Part shown: piece by piece, positions 33,709 to 45,138 of the stretch
Layout: each line of letters opens with the position of its first letter
Numbering within the stretch: position 1 is the first letter of the stretch
Notes under the pieces: model-generated
What the model was told of the DNA's origin: nothing
The model's database searches: none
What the model saw: the letters and a program-made list of their open reading frames with translations, nothing else
Program-made: the position numbers and the translations under genes
NCBI RefSeq assembly: GCF_003339685.1
Contig: NZ_QPKI01000006.1
Location: forward strand, 62,001-126,000
Source: Halomonas sp. DQ26W
GTDB lineage: Bacteria; Pseudomonadota; Gammaproteobacteria; Pseudomonadales; Halomonadaceae
Direction of reading: 5' to 3'
Length of the DNA: 64,000 nt

Positions 33709-34209
33709 TTAACGCGGGGTATGGCGCGACAAACCCAGCAGCTTCAGCGCGGGTTCCCCCAGGCCGGCAACGGACTCCACACCGGCCAGCTGCCGATGGT
33801 ATTCGGCGCTGAGGAAAGGCTCGCCAGCGAGCAGGTGCGCGAGATATTCACTGGCCGGCTTCAGGGCGTCGGCCGTGGTGCCGGGGGCGGCGATATACAC
33901 CCACGCTTGGATGACGCCCTCCTCGGTGACGACTGGCAGCCGATGGCGCTGATACTCGTGTGGATGACCTTCGTAGGGATCCATCAGCTTGATCTGCCCG
34001 GGTTCGGCAAGCTCGAACAACGCCCCCTCGACCCGCTCATCGACCACCGGGACGACATTGGCATGGGCGATGCCGGCAACCCGCGATGCCTTGTCGAAGC
34101 GCAGTGCATGATCATGCAGCACAGCCGCCAGGGAACGCCGGGTAGCCCCGATACGTGCTTCGACCCGGGCCGAGTTCATGTTACTGCCATAGGCGAAATA
34201 GTAAGGCAT
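33709..34209 (-). CDS. Gamma-glutamylcyclotransferase-like protein
   Basis: A 166-residue protein of the GGCT/AIG2 fold. It begins FAYGSNMN, the substrate-loop signature of the family, followed by LRFDKAS, HANVVP and the barrel strand VEGALFEL. Members cleave gamma-glutamyl peptides or amines to 5-oxoproline; the substrate here is unknown. The open frame continues to 34581, but only the ATG at 34209 starts the fold. It lies 20 nt after the YqcC-like gene in the same direction. Confidence 0.85.
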   Translation of the reverse strand: MPYYFAYGSNMNSARVEARIGATRRSLAAVLHDHALRFDKASRVAGIAHANVVPVVDERVEGALFELAEPGQIKLMDPYEGHPHEYQRHRLPVVTEEGVIQAWVYIAAPGTTADALKPASEYLAHLLAGEPFLSAEYHRQLAGVESVAGLGEPALKLLGLSRHTPR

Positions 34210-34229
34210 TCTCGTCTCGCTATGCGGCG

Positions 34230-34562
34230 TCAGTTTTCTGTCACCAACCGGTCGATCTCTTCCACCGCCTTGCAGATCAGCAATCGGTCGGTGGTACGCG
34301 TTCCCTGTTGCGTCAGATAGGCCGCCATCGCCGGGGCCACATCGCACTTCTCCGGCATCGGCCCGCCCGCTTCGATCAGGGCATCCAGCCGGGCGATGAA
34401 TACAAAGCGCAGCCACTGCGGCAGCGCCATGGTATCGATGCAGAACGGCTGCTGACTGGCGAAAGCGTCGGCATCGGGCCGCTCCACACGCCACAGATTG
34501 GTGGCCTTCATGGTGGCTTCCAGCCGGCGTAGCGCGACATCGAGCTCTTCGTGAACGGTCAT
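34230..34562 (-). CDS. YqcC-family protein (DUF446)
   Basis: A 110-residue helical protein of unknown function in the YqcC family. The conserved stretch PFCIDTMALPQWLRFVFIARLDALIE lies at residues about 39-65, and the C-terminus LLICKAVEEIDRLV is also typical. ATG 34562 is preceded by AGAGAGG, so the longer frame to 34799 is rejected. It probably shares a transcript with the GGCT-like gene. Confidence 0.82.
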   Translation of the reverse strand: MTVHEELDVALRRLEATMKATNLWRVERPDADAFASQQPFCIDTMALPQWLRFVFIARLDALIEAGGPMPEKCDVAPAMAAYLTQQGTRTTDRLLICKAVEEIDRLVTEN

Positions 34563-34819
34563 TTCGGCACCTCTCTTGCATTGGGCTCCATTATCTCGCT
34601 CCAGTGCCGGCCTGGCCACCCCCGGCCCTGCCACGCTGTACACAGATATCCTGCAAGAGCCTGTGGATAAACTCTGGAAAGCTGCCCTCGCCCGCGATGG
34701 GCAGGGGGCTTGAAGCGATCGGTCAATTCTTGACCAGACTCTCCTGTGCCCGACCCACGGCAGTGGCTGACAAGCCCTCGGGGGCAAGGTAGAGTGCACG
34801 CTTCAGGAAGGGAGTCGAC

Positions 34820-35842
34820 ATGCAGCCGATCCATACGCTTCATGATTTTTTCGTGCGCACCGGTGCCGAGGTGCGTGCCTATCACCTTGGGCGCCGGGTC
34901 GAACCCTGCGCTCTGGAAACCCTGGCCGACTTCGAAGCCGGCCAGGTCCCCTGGCCATGCCCATGGCAGGGCCAGGCCAGGGTGGGCCTGGTGTTTCGCC
35001 TCGGCGACGTGAGCGATCCACTGATCTGGTTTCTCGCCCTGCCGCTGGATGAGCAGGGCCAGCTGGTGCCAGCTCCCCGCGACGCCTTTCTTCAGCGGCT
35101 CCTGGAGACTCTGGGTCGCAGCGTACAGCAGGCGGGGCGAAGTCAGCCGGACGATTCGATCGGCAACCTGATGAAGGACAATCCCCTGGCCTTCACGCCC
35201 TCGCTGCACTTCCAGGCGATGCTGCATGCACGGGCCAGCCATGACATGGGTAAGCCCGCCAGCCCCCACCTGGAGCCCGTGGAGGCGTATCTCAGCGGCC
35301 AACAGCCCCTTGACTGGCAGGCGCTGGGGCTACAGGGGCTGGCAGACTACGCGGCGCGACTGGACGTAGAGGCGAGCCGGGTGCTGGCCGGGCGGCTACC
35401 CGCTCTCCCCGGCGATGTACTGACATCGCTATGCTACTGTCTGGAGCATGTCGACGTGCCCGCCACTCTGGCATTGGCGATACGCCACCGGGGAGAACAG
35501 GCTGCTGCCCAGGGCGAGATCGAAAACTTATGCGCCTGCGTTCGCGCAGTCAGCGGGGCCGACCTGGCCGGCAAATGGTTTGATCTCCTGCTGGACGATC
35601 CGAACGCCTGTGGCCCGGACCTGCTGGCGGCTATGGCCGGCCGGGGCTGGCGACACCTGGAGCACGCCGAGCGTCTGCCACTTTTTCTGACTCGACTGGC
35701 GGAGACACCAGCGGCCGATTTTGCAGCCGTTGCCCGTGACCTCGCCTTGATACCGCGCCTGCGGCTGCCAGTGCTGATGGTGCTGCGTGAAGCCCCTCCG
35801 GGATCGGCCATCAGCCAGTGCCTCGCCGGGCTGGGCCATTGA
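34820..35842 (+). CDS. DUF3549 protein
   Basis: A 340-residue soluble protein of the DUF3549 family found in Pseudomonas and Halomonas relatives; function unknown. It opens with HTLHDFFVRTGAEVRAYHLGRR and a two-part alpha/beta plus helical-repeat layout is suggested by the Leu/Ala-rich second half (LPALPGDVLTSLCYCLEH and following). The rimB gene begins 25 nt after its stop, so it may lead the rimB-rimK unit. Confidence 0.82.
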   Translation: MQPIHTLHDFFVRTGAEVRAYHLGRRVEPCALETLADFEAGQVPWPCPWQGQARVGLVFRLGDVSDPLIWFLALPLDEQGQLVPAPRDAFLQRLLETLGRSVQQAGRSQPDDSIGNLMKDNPLAFTPSLHFQAMLHARASHDMGKPASPHLEPVEAYLSGQQPLDWQALGLQGLADYAARLDVEASRVLAGRLPALPGDVLTSLCYCLEHVDVPATLALAIRHRGEQAAAQGEIENLCACVRAVSGADLAGKWFDLLLDDPNACGPDLLAAMAGRGWRHLEHAERLPLFLTRLAETPAADFAAVARDLALIPRLRLPVLMVLREAPPGSAISQCLAGLGH

Positions 35843-35867
35843 GCATGGAAACCCAGGAAGTGAATCG

Positions 35868-36305
35868 ATGAAGGAACTCCCCTACACTCCCAAGGCCGTG
35901 ATAGGTCGGCGTGAAATGGTGACGCTGCCGGAAATGGGCGTGACGATCTGTGCCAAGGTCGACACCGGCGCACGCACATCGTCCCTGCACGCCGAGGATA
36001 TCGAAATCTTTGAAGAAGAGGGTCACCTGTGGGTCAGCTTCACCACCCGCAGCGGGGGCCAGGAGACACCCCCCCACGTCTTTCGCACGCACCTGCATGA
36101 TCGCCGCCACGTGACCAGCTCCAACGGTCACAAGGAGTGGCGCTATGTGATACGCACCGTCATGCAGCTCGGCAAGCTCGAGATGATGGTGGAACTGACA
36201 CTGGCTGATCGCCGCAATATGCGCCACCCGATGCTGCTTGGCCGCCGCGCGCTGCGCCGCCTGCTGGTAGCACCCGGTGTCACTTTCCTGCACGGCGAGC
36301 CTTGA
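35868..36305 (+). CDS. rimB: RimB-like aspartic protease (PF05618)
   Basis: A 145-residue protein of the family long annotated as ATP-dependent zinc protease. [13 protein letters not shown] at residues about 26-38 has the DTGA motif of retropepsin-like aspartic proteases, and a conserved [10 protein letters not shown] lies near the C-terminus. In Pseudomonas, rimB adjoins rimK and the protein modulates RimK action on ribosomal protein S6. ATG 35868 has an AGGAAG site. It lies 31 nt before rimK. Confidence 0.85.
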   Translation: MKELPYTPKAVIGRREMVTLPEMGVTICAKVDTGARTSSLHAEDIEIFEEEGHLWVSFTTRSGGQETPPHVFRTHLHDRRHVTSSNGHKEWRYVIRTVMQLGKLEMMVELTLADRRNMRHPMLLGRRALRRLLVAPGVTFLHGEP

Positions 36306-36336
36306 CCCTACCCGCCCCTCGACTTCGGAGTCCTCG

Positions 36337-37245
36337 ATGCATATCGCGATTTTATCCCGCAATCGTAATCTTTACTCCACACGTCGCCTGGTGGAAGCCG
36401 CCGAAAGTCGCGGCCACAGCATCCGGGTCGTCGATACCCTGCGCTGCTACATGAGCATCGCGGCACACCACCCCTCTATCCATCTCAAGGGTCAGGAGCT
36501 CGAACACTTTGATGCGGTGATTCCACGCATCGGGGCATCGGTGACTTTCTACGGCTGTGCCGTGCTACGCCAGTTCGAGATGATGGGGACCTATGTGGTC
36601 AACGACTCGGTTGGCATCACGCGCTCCCGGGACAAGCTGCGCTCGCTGCAGCTGCTTTCGCGCAAGGGCCTGGGGCTGCCGATCACCGGGTTCGCTCACT
36701 CTCCCGACGACATCCCTGACCTGATCACCATGGTCAAGGGGGCGCCGCTGGTCATCAAGCTGCTCGAAGGGACCCAGGGAATCGGCGTGGTACTTGCCGA
36801 GACCAACCAGGCCGCCGAGTCGGTCATTCAAGCCTTCATGGGCATGAAGGCGAATATCATGGTTCAGGAGTACATCAAGGAGGCCAAGGGCGCCGACATC
36901 CGCTGCTTCGTGATCGGCGACAAGGTGGTGGCATCCATGAAGCGTCAGGCCGCCGATGGGGAGTTCCGCTCCAACCTGCACCGCGGAGGGAGCGCCAGCG
37001 TCATCCGTATCACGCCAGAGGAGCGCTCCACGGCAATCCGGGCAGCCAAGGCAATGGGGCTAAGGGTCGCTGGCGTCGACCTGTTGCGTGCCAATCACGG
37101 CCCGGTGATCATGGAGGTCAACTCCTCTCCCGGGCTGCAGGGCATAGAAACCGCTACCGGCAAGGATATTGCAGGCCTGATCATCGAGCATCTGGAAAAA
37201 CACGCCAGCACGCCCCGCAAGACGCCGGCCAAGCCAAAGGGTTGA
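36337..37245 (+). CDS. rimK: Ribosomal protein S6-L-glutamate ligase
   Basis: An ATP-grasp ligase of 302 residues that adds glutamates to the C-terminus of ribosomal protein S6, remodelling translation. It starts MHIAILSRN, then shows [20 protein letters not shown], the ATP-binding [29 protein letters not shown], and the metal-binding [12 protein letters not shown]. These are all typical of RimK. The ATG at 36337 has a GGAG site; the upstream ATG at 36277 lies inside rimB. Confidence 0.95.
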   Translation: MHIAILSRNRNLYSTRRLVEAAESRGHSIRVVDTLRCYMSIAAHHPSIHLKGQELEHFDAVIPRIGASVTFYGCAVLRQFEMMGTYVVNDSVGITRSRDKLRSLQLLSRKGLGLPITGFAHSPDDIPDLITMVKGAPLVIKLLEGTQGIGVVLAETNQAAESVIQAFMGMKANIMVQEYIKEAKGADIRCFVIGDKVVASMKRQAADGEFRSNLHRGGSASVIRITPEERSTAIRAAKAMGLRVAGVDLLRANHGPVIMEVNSSPGLQGIETATGKDIAGLIIEHLEKHASTPRKTPAKPKG

Positions 37246-37326
37246 ACAGGCAAATAATTTACCGAGGGGGTGGCAAAAGGACGGCAAGCCCCCCACAATC
37301 TGCGTCACCGGAGGAGGTGACCGCTC

Positions 37327-37770
37327 ATGTTTCTCGACAATCGCCAAGTGGCGATGGACGGCGTTCTGGAAGCGCTGGCCGACAGCATCGATTATTTTCA
37401 GGACAATCTGGAGCGCCTGCGCCCGTCGCTGCGTGAATCCCTCAAGCCCCACTATGAGGCCAGGGCCAAGGCGATGCGCCAACTCCAGGAGCTTGCTCGG
37501 CACCATCTCAAACTGCTTCCCCGGGATGCCGATGTCGAGCGCGACGACTACCTCTGGCTCTGGAGCCGCTTGAAGAGCTTCGTCGGCAACGAAAGTCAGG
37601 TCGTCATCGGCGAACTGCTTGAGCAGGAGCGCGTACTGATGCAGGCGTTATCCACCCTGTTCACGCATCCCCTGCCCGATCCCCTCGAGCCCATCGTCGA
37701 AGAGTGCTGGCAGCAGTGCCGCGCCCTGATACGAGAACTCTACAGGCTACAGAAGCAGCGTCAGCGTTAG
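37327..37770 (+). CDS. Predicted four-helix protein downstream of rimK
   Basis: A 147-residue, almost entirely helical protein with four predicted amphipathic helices (about residues 5-35, 41-65, 78-113 and 120-145). Spacing and the pattern GNESQVVIGELLEQERVLMQAL recall DUF2383/PA2169-type four-helix bundles, but this is inferred from layout, not a firm match. The GGAGGTG ribosome site is strong. It lies 81 nt after rimK and could belong to that unit. Confidence 0.7.
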   Translation: MFLDNRQVAMDGVLEALADSIDYFQDNLERLRPSLRESLKPHYEARAKAMRQLQELARHHLKLLPRDADVERDDYLWLWSRLKSFVGNESQVVIGELLEQERVLMQALSTLFTHPLPDPLEPIVEECWQQCRALIRELYRLQKQRQR

Positions 37771-37810
37771 CGTTAGAAACTGCGTCGGCGTAACAAGCAG
37801 TGCGTTGGCG

Positions 37811-38551
37811 CTACTCTCGCAACTCGTCAATGTCAGACCCGACCTCGTTGAGAGACCCGTTGATCATGACGGCATCCCATATCTGCGGAGCGATCTCCAG
37901 TGGCTCGACGGGGCCCAGGAAATAAGGCTCCCGGCCCCACAGAAAGAGATCCCCTACGGTCGACGCCCGTGCGACCCACTCCCTGACCTGCAGCCGCCAT
38001 AGTCCCGCTACCGGGCGCTCCGGCGCGGCGCAGCCAACCGCCTCAACGCCCAGCGCATCGGCAATGAAAAGCGCCCGGGGAAGATGCCAGGACTGGGTGA
38101 CCAGCAGGGCCTGTTCGACGCCAAACACATCCCGCGCCCGCGCCAGGGTATCGAAGGTGCTGAAGCCGGCATAGTCGAGCGTCATGTCCTCGTGACGCAC
38201 GTGCTGACCGCGCAGGTCACGCCACATGGTCACGGGCTCGTTGTAATAGCGGGTCCGGTTGTCCCCGGAGAGCAGCAGGTGTTCGACCCTGCCCAGCCGG
38301 ATCAAGCGGGAAGCGGCATTGATGCGCGCATCGAAGTGGGGGTTGCGTACCCCACTACGGGTCCAGTGCGAGGTGCCGAAGACGATGCCGACCCGCTCGG
38401 GCCCGCATAGTGGCAACGCATGCTGGATACGGCCCTGGGTCTGGCCCAGCACCCAGAAGTTGGCGCCCACGAACAGCAGCGACGCCAGGAGCAGTGCGGC
38501 TCCCAGCGCCATCAGCAGTACCTTGAAGACCTTCCACAACAGCGCAACCAT
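37811..38551 (-). CDS. SanA/YdcF-like membrane protein (DUF218)
   Basis: A 246-residue protein with one N-terminal membrane helix (about residues 8-32) and an outward-facing DUF218 domain. Conserved parts: IVFGTSHW, NPHFDARINAASRL, LLLSGDN, DYAGFSTFDTLARA, LLVTQSWHLPRALFIADALG. This matches SanA, which affects envelope permeability to vancomycin in E. coli. The biochemical activity is unknown. Convergent with the rimK-side genes. Confidence 0.85.
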   Translation of the reverse strand: MVALLWKVFKVLLMALGAALLLASLLFVGANFWVLGQTQGRIQHALPLCGPERVGIVFGTSHWTRSGVRNPHFDARINAASRLIRLGRVEHLLLSGDNRTRYYNEPVTMWRDLRGQHVRHEDMTLDYAGFSTFDTLARARDVFGVEQALLVTQSWHLPRALFIADALGVEAVGCAAPERPVAGLWRLQVREWVARASTVGDLFLWGREPYFLGPVEPLEIAPQIWDAVMINGSLNEVGSDIDELRE

Positions 38552-38638
38552 CGATATCCCCGGGCCGAGAATGGGGAAGCAGAAGCGTCGATCCGCACTG
38601 AGTGCATGAACACCGCATCAATGAATCAGACTTGGGGC

Positions 38639-38804
38639 TAGGAGCCTGTCGGGCTTGACCGATCGTAGCGAGAGATTCGGATTTCGAGACAAGTTTATCG
38701 ATCTGATGAGGCGAATAGCCCGCTATTTAACGAATCAGAGCGAATGAAATTGGCCGAAAGACCGGATCTCGTAGTAGATCAGCGTTAAGTCCGACAGGCT
38801 CCTA
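38639..38804. mobile_element. 166-bp MITE-like element overlapping the sufT stop codon
   Basis: Its ends are 18-bp inverted repeats with one mismatch (TAGGAGCCTGTCGGGCTT at 38639 and the complement of TAGGAGCCTGTCGGACTT ending at 38804). The interior is AT-richer than the flanking genes and codes for nothing. The outermost TA could be a TA target duplication as in the IS630/Tc1 group. The stop codon TAG of sufT is the last three bases of the element. No transposase is nearby, so movement would need one elsewhere. Confidence 0.72.
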
Positions 38805-39374
38805 AAACATGCCCAGCTCGAGCTTCGCCTCGTCGCTCATCATCTCACGGCTCCAGGGTGGATCGAAGATGATTTCCGTGTGTACCTTGCTGATCTGTGG
38901 GGCGCCGAGGATCTTGTTGCGAGCATCTGCGGCGATCACGTCACCCATACCGCAGCCTGGCGCGGTTAGGGTCATGCGGATAGTGACGAGGCGCTCACCG
39001 CTGATCAGCCGCTCGATGCGACACCCGTATACCAGCCCCAGGTCGACGATATTGACCGGGATCTCGGGATCAAAGCAGGTGCGCAGCTGATCCCATACGA
39101 ACTGTTCGATCGCCTCCTCCGTGGCATCTTCGGGCAGTGTCGGTCGCGGCAGGGCCTCCAGACCCAGGGCGTCGAGGTTGGCACCCTCGATCAGGTACAA
39201 CCGGCCTTCGTAGCCCAGGCTTACCGAGCTACCCTTGGCCTGCATCACGCTGACGATGCTGTCCTCGGGCAAAGTGATGGTCTTGCCGAACGGGATGGAA
39301 ATCGCCGCCACGTCCCGTTGCAACGGCAATGTCTTCCCCCGCTCCAGGCGGGCTAACTGTTCGATATCGCTCAT
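38802..39374 (-). CDS. sufT: SUF accessory protein SufT (MIP18 family)
   Basis: A 190-residue protein. The N-terminal third is SufT-specific (PLQRDVAAISIPFGKTITLPE). Residues about 85-185 form the MIP18/DUF59 domain with FDPEIPVNIVDLGLVYG, LTAPGCGMGDVIAADA and VHTEIIFDPPWSREMMSDEAK. SufT helps mature iron-sulfur proteins under iron demand. Last gene of the suf operon, 2 nt after sufS. Its stop codon is provided by a repeat element. Confidence 0.92.
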   Translation of the reverse strand: MSDIEQLARLERGKTLPLQRDVAAISIPFGKTITLPEDSIVSVMQAKGSSVSLGYEGRLYLIEGANLDALGLEALPRPTLPEDATEEAIEQFVWDQLRTCFDPEIPVNIVDLGLVYGCRIERLISGERLVTIRMTLTAPGCGMGDVIAADARNKILGAPQISKVHTEIIFDPPWSREMMSDEAKLELGMF

Positions 39375-39376
39375 GC

Positions 39377-40636
39377 TCAGCGCACCATCCCTACGACCCG
39401 CTCCAGGGCATCAACGAAAGAGTCGACCTCTTCCAGGGTGTTGTAGACGGCAAAGGAGGCACGGCAGGTGGCATCGACACCGAACCGGGCCAGCAGCGGC
39501 TGAGCGCAGTGATTTCCTGTGCGGATCGCCACGCCCAACTGATCGATCAGCAGCGCGATATCCTGGGAATGGGCGCCATCGACAACGAATGAGAGCACGC
39601 CGGCCTTGTCGGGGGCGGTGCCGAGCAGCCTCAGCCCATCAATACGCGAGACCCCCGCGGTGGCACGTGCCAGCAACTCGGCTTCCCATACCCCGATACG
39701 CGCAAGCCCCACGCCGCTGACCCAGTCGAGCGCCACGCCAAGCGCGATGACCTCGGCAATGGCCGGAGTACCTGCCTCGAACTTGTGGGGGATATCGGCG
39801 AAGGTGGTGGGCACGTCGAAGGAGACGCTCTTGATCATCTCGCCGCCGCCCTGCCAAGGCGGCATCGCCTCCAGCAGTTCGGCCTTGCCGTAGAGCACGC
39901 CGGCGCCGGTGGGGCCGTAGACCTTGTGACCCGAAAAGGCGTAGAAGTCGGCATCGATACCGCGCACGTCCACCGCCTGGTGCGGCGTCGCTTGAGCACC
40001 GTCGATGAGGATCCGGGCATCATGGTCATGGGCAATGGTCGACATCTCGCGCACCGGATTGATGGTGCCGAAGGCATTGGAGACATGGTTCACCGCCACC
40101 AGCCGCGTGCGCTCGGTGAAGAGCGTGCAGTAGGCATCGAGATCCAGCACCCCGCGCTCGTCCACCGGGATCACCTTGACGACGATGCCTAGCTGGTCGG
40201 CGAGAAGCTGCCAGGGCACGATATTGGAGTGGTGCTCGAGCAGCGACACCAGCACCTCGTCGCCCGGCTCGAGGTTGGCCCGGCCCCAGCTGTTGGCCAC
40301 CAGGTTGATTGCCTCGGTGGTGCCGCGGGTAAAGATGATCTCGCGCCGATCGGCTGCATTGAGAAAGGCACGCACCGTCTCACGCGAGCCCTCGTAGGCT
40401 GCCGTGGCCTCGTCGGCCAGGGTGTGCAGCCCGCGATGGATGTTGGCGTTGAAGCGGCCGTAGTAGTCGCGAAAGGTATCGATAACGCACAGAGGCGTCT
40501 GGCTGGTGGCGGCATTGTCGAAATAGATCAGCGGCCTGCCATGAACCTGCCGCTCTAGAATCGGAAATTGCGCACGTATCCCGGCCACATCCAGGGCCGG
40601 GGTCTCAAGCACGTGATCGGTGGCCAGCAGATTCAT
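39377..40636 (-). CDS. sufS: Cysteine desulfurase SufS
   Basis: PLP enzyme of 419 residues that takes sulfur from cysteine for cluster assembly. PLP-binding Lys238 lies in FSGHKVYGPTG, the persulfide-forming Cys377 in TGNHCAQPLL. YFDNAATSQTP and LEHHSNIVPWQ are typical of the group II desulfurases. No SufE or SufU partner gene is present beside it, although SufS enzymes normally rely on one, so the sulfur acceptor must be encoded elsewhere. Confidence 0.95.
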   Translation of the reverse strand: MNLLATDHVLETPALDVAGIRAQFPILERQVHGRPLIYFDNAATSQTPLCVIDTFRDYYGRFNANIHRGLHTLADEATAAYEGSRETVRAFLNAADRREIIFTRGTTEAINLVANSWGRANLEPGDEVLVSLLEHHSNIVPWQLLADQLGIVVKVIPVDERGVLDLDAYCTLFTERTRLVAVNHVSNAFGTINPVREMSTIAHDHDARILIDGAQATPHQAVDVRGIDADFYAFSGHKVYGPTGAGVLYGKAELLEAMPPWQGGGEMIKSVSFDVPTTFADIPHKFEAGTPAIAEVIALGVALDWVSGVGLARIGVWEAELLARATAGVSRIDGLRLLGTAPDKAGVLSFVVDGAHSQDIALLIDQLGVAIRTGNHCAQPLLARFGVDATCRASFAVYNTLEEVDSFVDALERVVGMVR

Positions 40637-40651
40637 GGTTGACTCCTCGAC

Positions 40652-42006
40652 TCAGTCGTCATGCAACGACATGGCGGCTTCCACCAGCCCGGAAAGATTG
40701 AAGCGCTCCGGCAGCTTGCCGGCCACCACCAGCTCGACCCGCTCGGCAACGGCTTCGAGCTCCACACGCTCCATCACTTCCCCGGCGAAGGCCAGCGTCA
40801 GCAGCCCACGGGCCGTCTGCTCGTCAATGCCACGCGTGCGCAAGGCGAAAACCGCCTCCTCATCGAGCTGTCCGGTCGTGGCGCCGTGGGAGCACTTGAC
40901 GTCATCGGCGTAGATTTCGAGCTCGGGCTTGGTATCGATCTCGGCACGGTCGGAGAGCAGCAGGTTGGCGTTGCTCTGATGGGCCTCGATCTTCTGGCTG
41001 TCGCGCTTGACGATCACCTTACCGTTGAATACGCCACGCGCCCGGTCGTCGAGAATGCCCTTGTAATTCTCGTTGGAAAACGTGAGCGGTGCGTTGTGGT
41101 TGGCCAGGGTATGGTTGTCCACGTGCTGGCGCCCCTGGGCGTAGAATAGGCCGTTGAAATTGGCCTCGGCACCCTTGCCATTGAGGTCGACCACCAGGTC
41201 GTTGCGCACCAGGCTGCCACCCAGGTTCAGGTTAAACGAGGTATAGCGGCTGTCCCGTCCCTGCTCGACATGAATGCTGGCAACGTGCAGGTCTTTGAGT
41301 GGCGCCTCCTGCAGCTTGTAGTGGGTGAATATTGCGCCGCGGTCGAGCAGAACCTCGTCCACCAGGTTGGTGAAGTTGGCCGCCTCGGTCTCACCGATGT
41401 GATGCTCGATCAGCGTCGCCTGGCTGCGGGCACCGGCTTCGATCAGCACCCGCGGGTGGCTCATCACCGGCTGCGCATTGGCACGGGAAAGAAACTGCAG
41501 GAAAATCGGCTTTTCCACCACGCTGCCTGGCGCCAGGCGCACCACGGCGCCCTCCTCCATGAAGGCGGTGTTGAGCGCCGAGAAAGGCGAAAATTCAACG
41601 CCGGTCAGGCGCCCCAGCGTGCCGCCCACGGCTTCGTGATTGTCGGCCAGCGCCTGGGAGAGCGGCATTACCGCGACCCCGGCCGGCAGCTCACCGAGGT
41701 CGGAGAGTGCCGCGGCGAAGACGCCATCGACAAAGGTCAGCCGGTGCGCGTCGATGGGCAACGTCAGCGCCGCGGCACAGGCCTGCGAGAAGTCGGCACT
41801 GTCGGTCAGGGCAAAGTCGCCCCTGGCGATGGCACGCACGTCGGTGTACTTCCACGCCTCGACGCGGCGGTCGGGAAAGCCTAGCGCCTCGAAGCGTGCG
41901 GCTCCGGCCTGGCGCCGTGCGGCGATCCAGGTCGGTTCCGGGCCGTGGGCCTGGCGCCTGGCTTCGGTACGCTCGGCCAGGCGATCGAGAAAGGTCTGAA
42001 CATCGC

Positions 42007-42010
<4 letters not shown>
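40652..42010 (-). CDS. sufD: Fe-S scaffold subunit SufD
   Basis: A 452-residue member of the SufBD complex. It has an N-terminal helical domain, then the right-handed beta-helix core typical of SufB/SufD (QATLIEHHIG, GRQHVDNHTLANHNAP, RDSQKIEAHQSNANLLLSDRAEIDTKPELEIYADDVKCSHGATTGQLDEEA near residues 345-395). The conserved KCSHGATTGQ carries the His that faces SufB. Overlaps sufC by 4 bp. Confidence 0.94.
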
Positions 42011-42759
<749 letters not shown>

Positions 42760-42860
42760 CTTGAATACCTTTTCGATTCTGGCGAGCCGCCCGGGCGGCT
42801 TGCATAACTGATTTGGTTTCCAACCCGCACTAGACACGTCATGAGCGAGCGCAATAGCGT

Positions 42861-44303
<1,443 letters not shown>

Positions 44304-44379
44304 GATGGTTCCCCTCCCGGGCGGTTGGGTCGGCGAGCAACGTGCCCGCTCGGGTAATGTGTTCGGTGGCTTGCGCGTC

Positions 44380-44844
44380 TCAGGCCGAGTCGGCGGCCAG
44401 ACTGATACTCTGTATGGGCAGCTGTACCGGCAGCTTGATCGGCGAGGTGTCTGCCAGGTGCGCCAGTGTCACGCTGTCGAGCAAGGTGCGTACCGCCAGC
44501 GAAACCCGCTGCCAGTTGTCGGACACACCGCAGGTGGCAAGCAGGTCGCAGTCGCCATCCACATGACTGCACTCGGTCATCGCCACCGGCCCCTCGATGG
44601 CGGTAATGATGTCGCGGGCCGTGATGCGCGACGCCGGACGCGCCAGCGAATAGCCGCCCTGCGCGCCACGGCGGGATTCCAGTAGCCCCGCACGCACCAG
44701 CATCTTCAATGTCTTGCTCACGGTCGGGTGGGGCAATTGCACCGCCTCGGCCAGGTCGGCCGCCGCGTGGGACCGCTCCGGGTGACGGGCGATCTGTGCC
44801 ATTACCACCGCGGCATAGTCGGTCAACCGAGAAAGCTTGAGCAT
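44380..44844 (-). CDS. Rrf2-family Fe-S regulator of the suf operon
   Basis: A 154-residue regulator related to IscR/SufR. A winged helix is at residues about 1-70 ([41 protein letters not shown]). Three cysteines, Cys92, Cys99 and Cys105, are spaced as cluster ligands. It belongs to the subgroup found at the head of suf operons, probably sensing Fe-S status and repressing or tuning sufBCDST. ATG 44844 has a GAGGAG ribosome site and replaces the longer frame to 44895. Confidence 0.9.
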   Translation of the reverse strand: MLKLSRLTDYAAVVMAQIARHPERSHAAADLAEAVQLPHPTVSKTLKMLVRAGLLESRRGAQGGYSLARPASRITARDIITAIEGPVAMTECSHVDGDCDLLATCGVSDNWQRVSLAVRTLLDSVTLAHLADTSPIKLPVQLPIQSISLAADSA

Positions 44845-44988
44845 GCCTGACTCCTCACGATTTGCCGCCAAGCCCTCTGCGAGCTCCGCATTCAATTGGG
44901 GACCATTTTAGTCCTGTATGGATTCGATGTGAAGTCCCCTCTGCCCGTTAGAACCGGACAAGCGGCAAGATCGACACCGACCGACTGG

Positions 44989-45009
44989 CTAATGATAGTC
45001 ATTACTATT
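44989..45009. promoter_or_regulatory. Fur-box-like palindrome upstream of the suf operon
   Basis: CTAATGATAGTCATTACTATT contains the palindrome AATGATAGTCATT, a one-base departure from the AATGATAATCATT core of the Fur consensus. It lies about 145 nt before the Rrf2 regulator start (minus) and 130 nt before the TAXI protein gene (plus), so it could serve either. Iron control of suf would be expected. Confidence 0.6.
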
Positions 45010-45035
45010 TAAAGAGTGCATTGGAGAACCTCGCC

Positions 45036-45080
45036 ATGATGAATTGGTGTTCAACATGGCCAACTCCGACAGGCTGCTAG
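45036..45080 (+). CDS. Possible 14-residue peptide ORF behind the Fur-like box
   Basis: A GGAG ribosome site 9 nt before two consecutive ATG codons opens a frame of Met-Met-Asn-Trp-Cys-Ser-Thr-Trp-Pro-Thr-Pro-Thr-Gly-Cys ending in TAG. Two Trp and two Cys in 14 residues are unusual. Its last codons overlap a sequence, CCGACAGGCTGCTA, that nearly matches the terminus of the 38639-38804 element, so it may equally be repeat debris. Confidence 0.25.
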   Translation: MMNWCSTWPTPTGC

Positions 45081-45138
45081 ACTGAACGAAGGTGAAGGTC
45101 AGCGAAACGCTAGCGGCAAGTCGCTGCTGGGAGATTCT

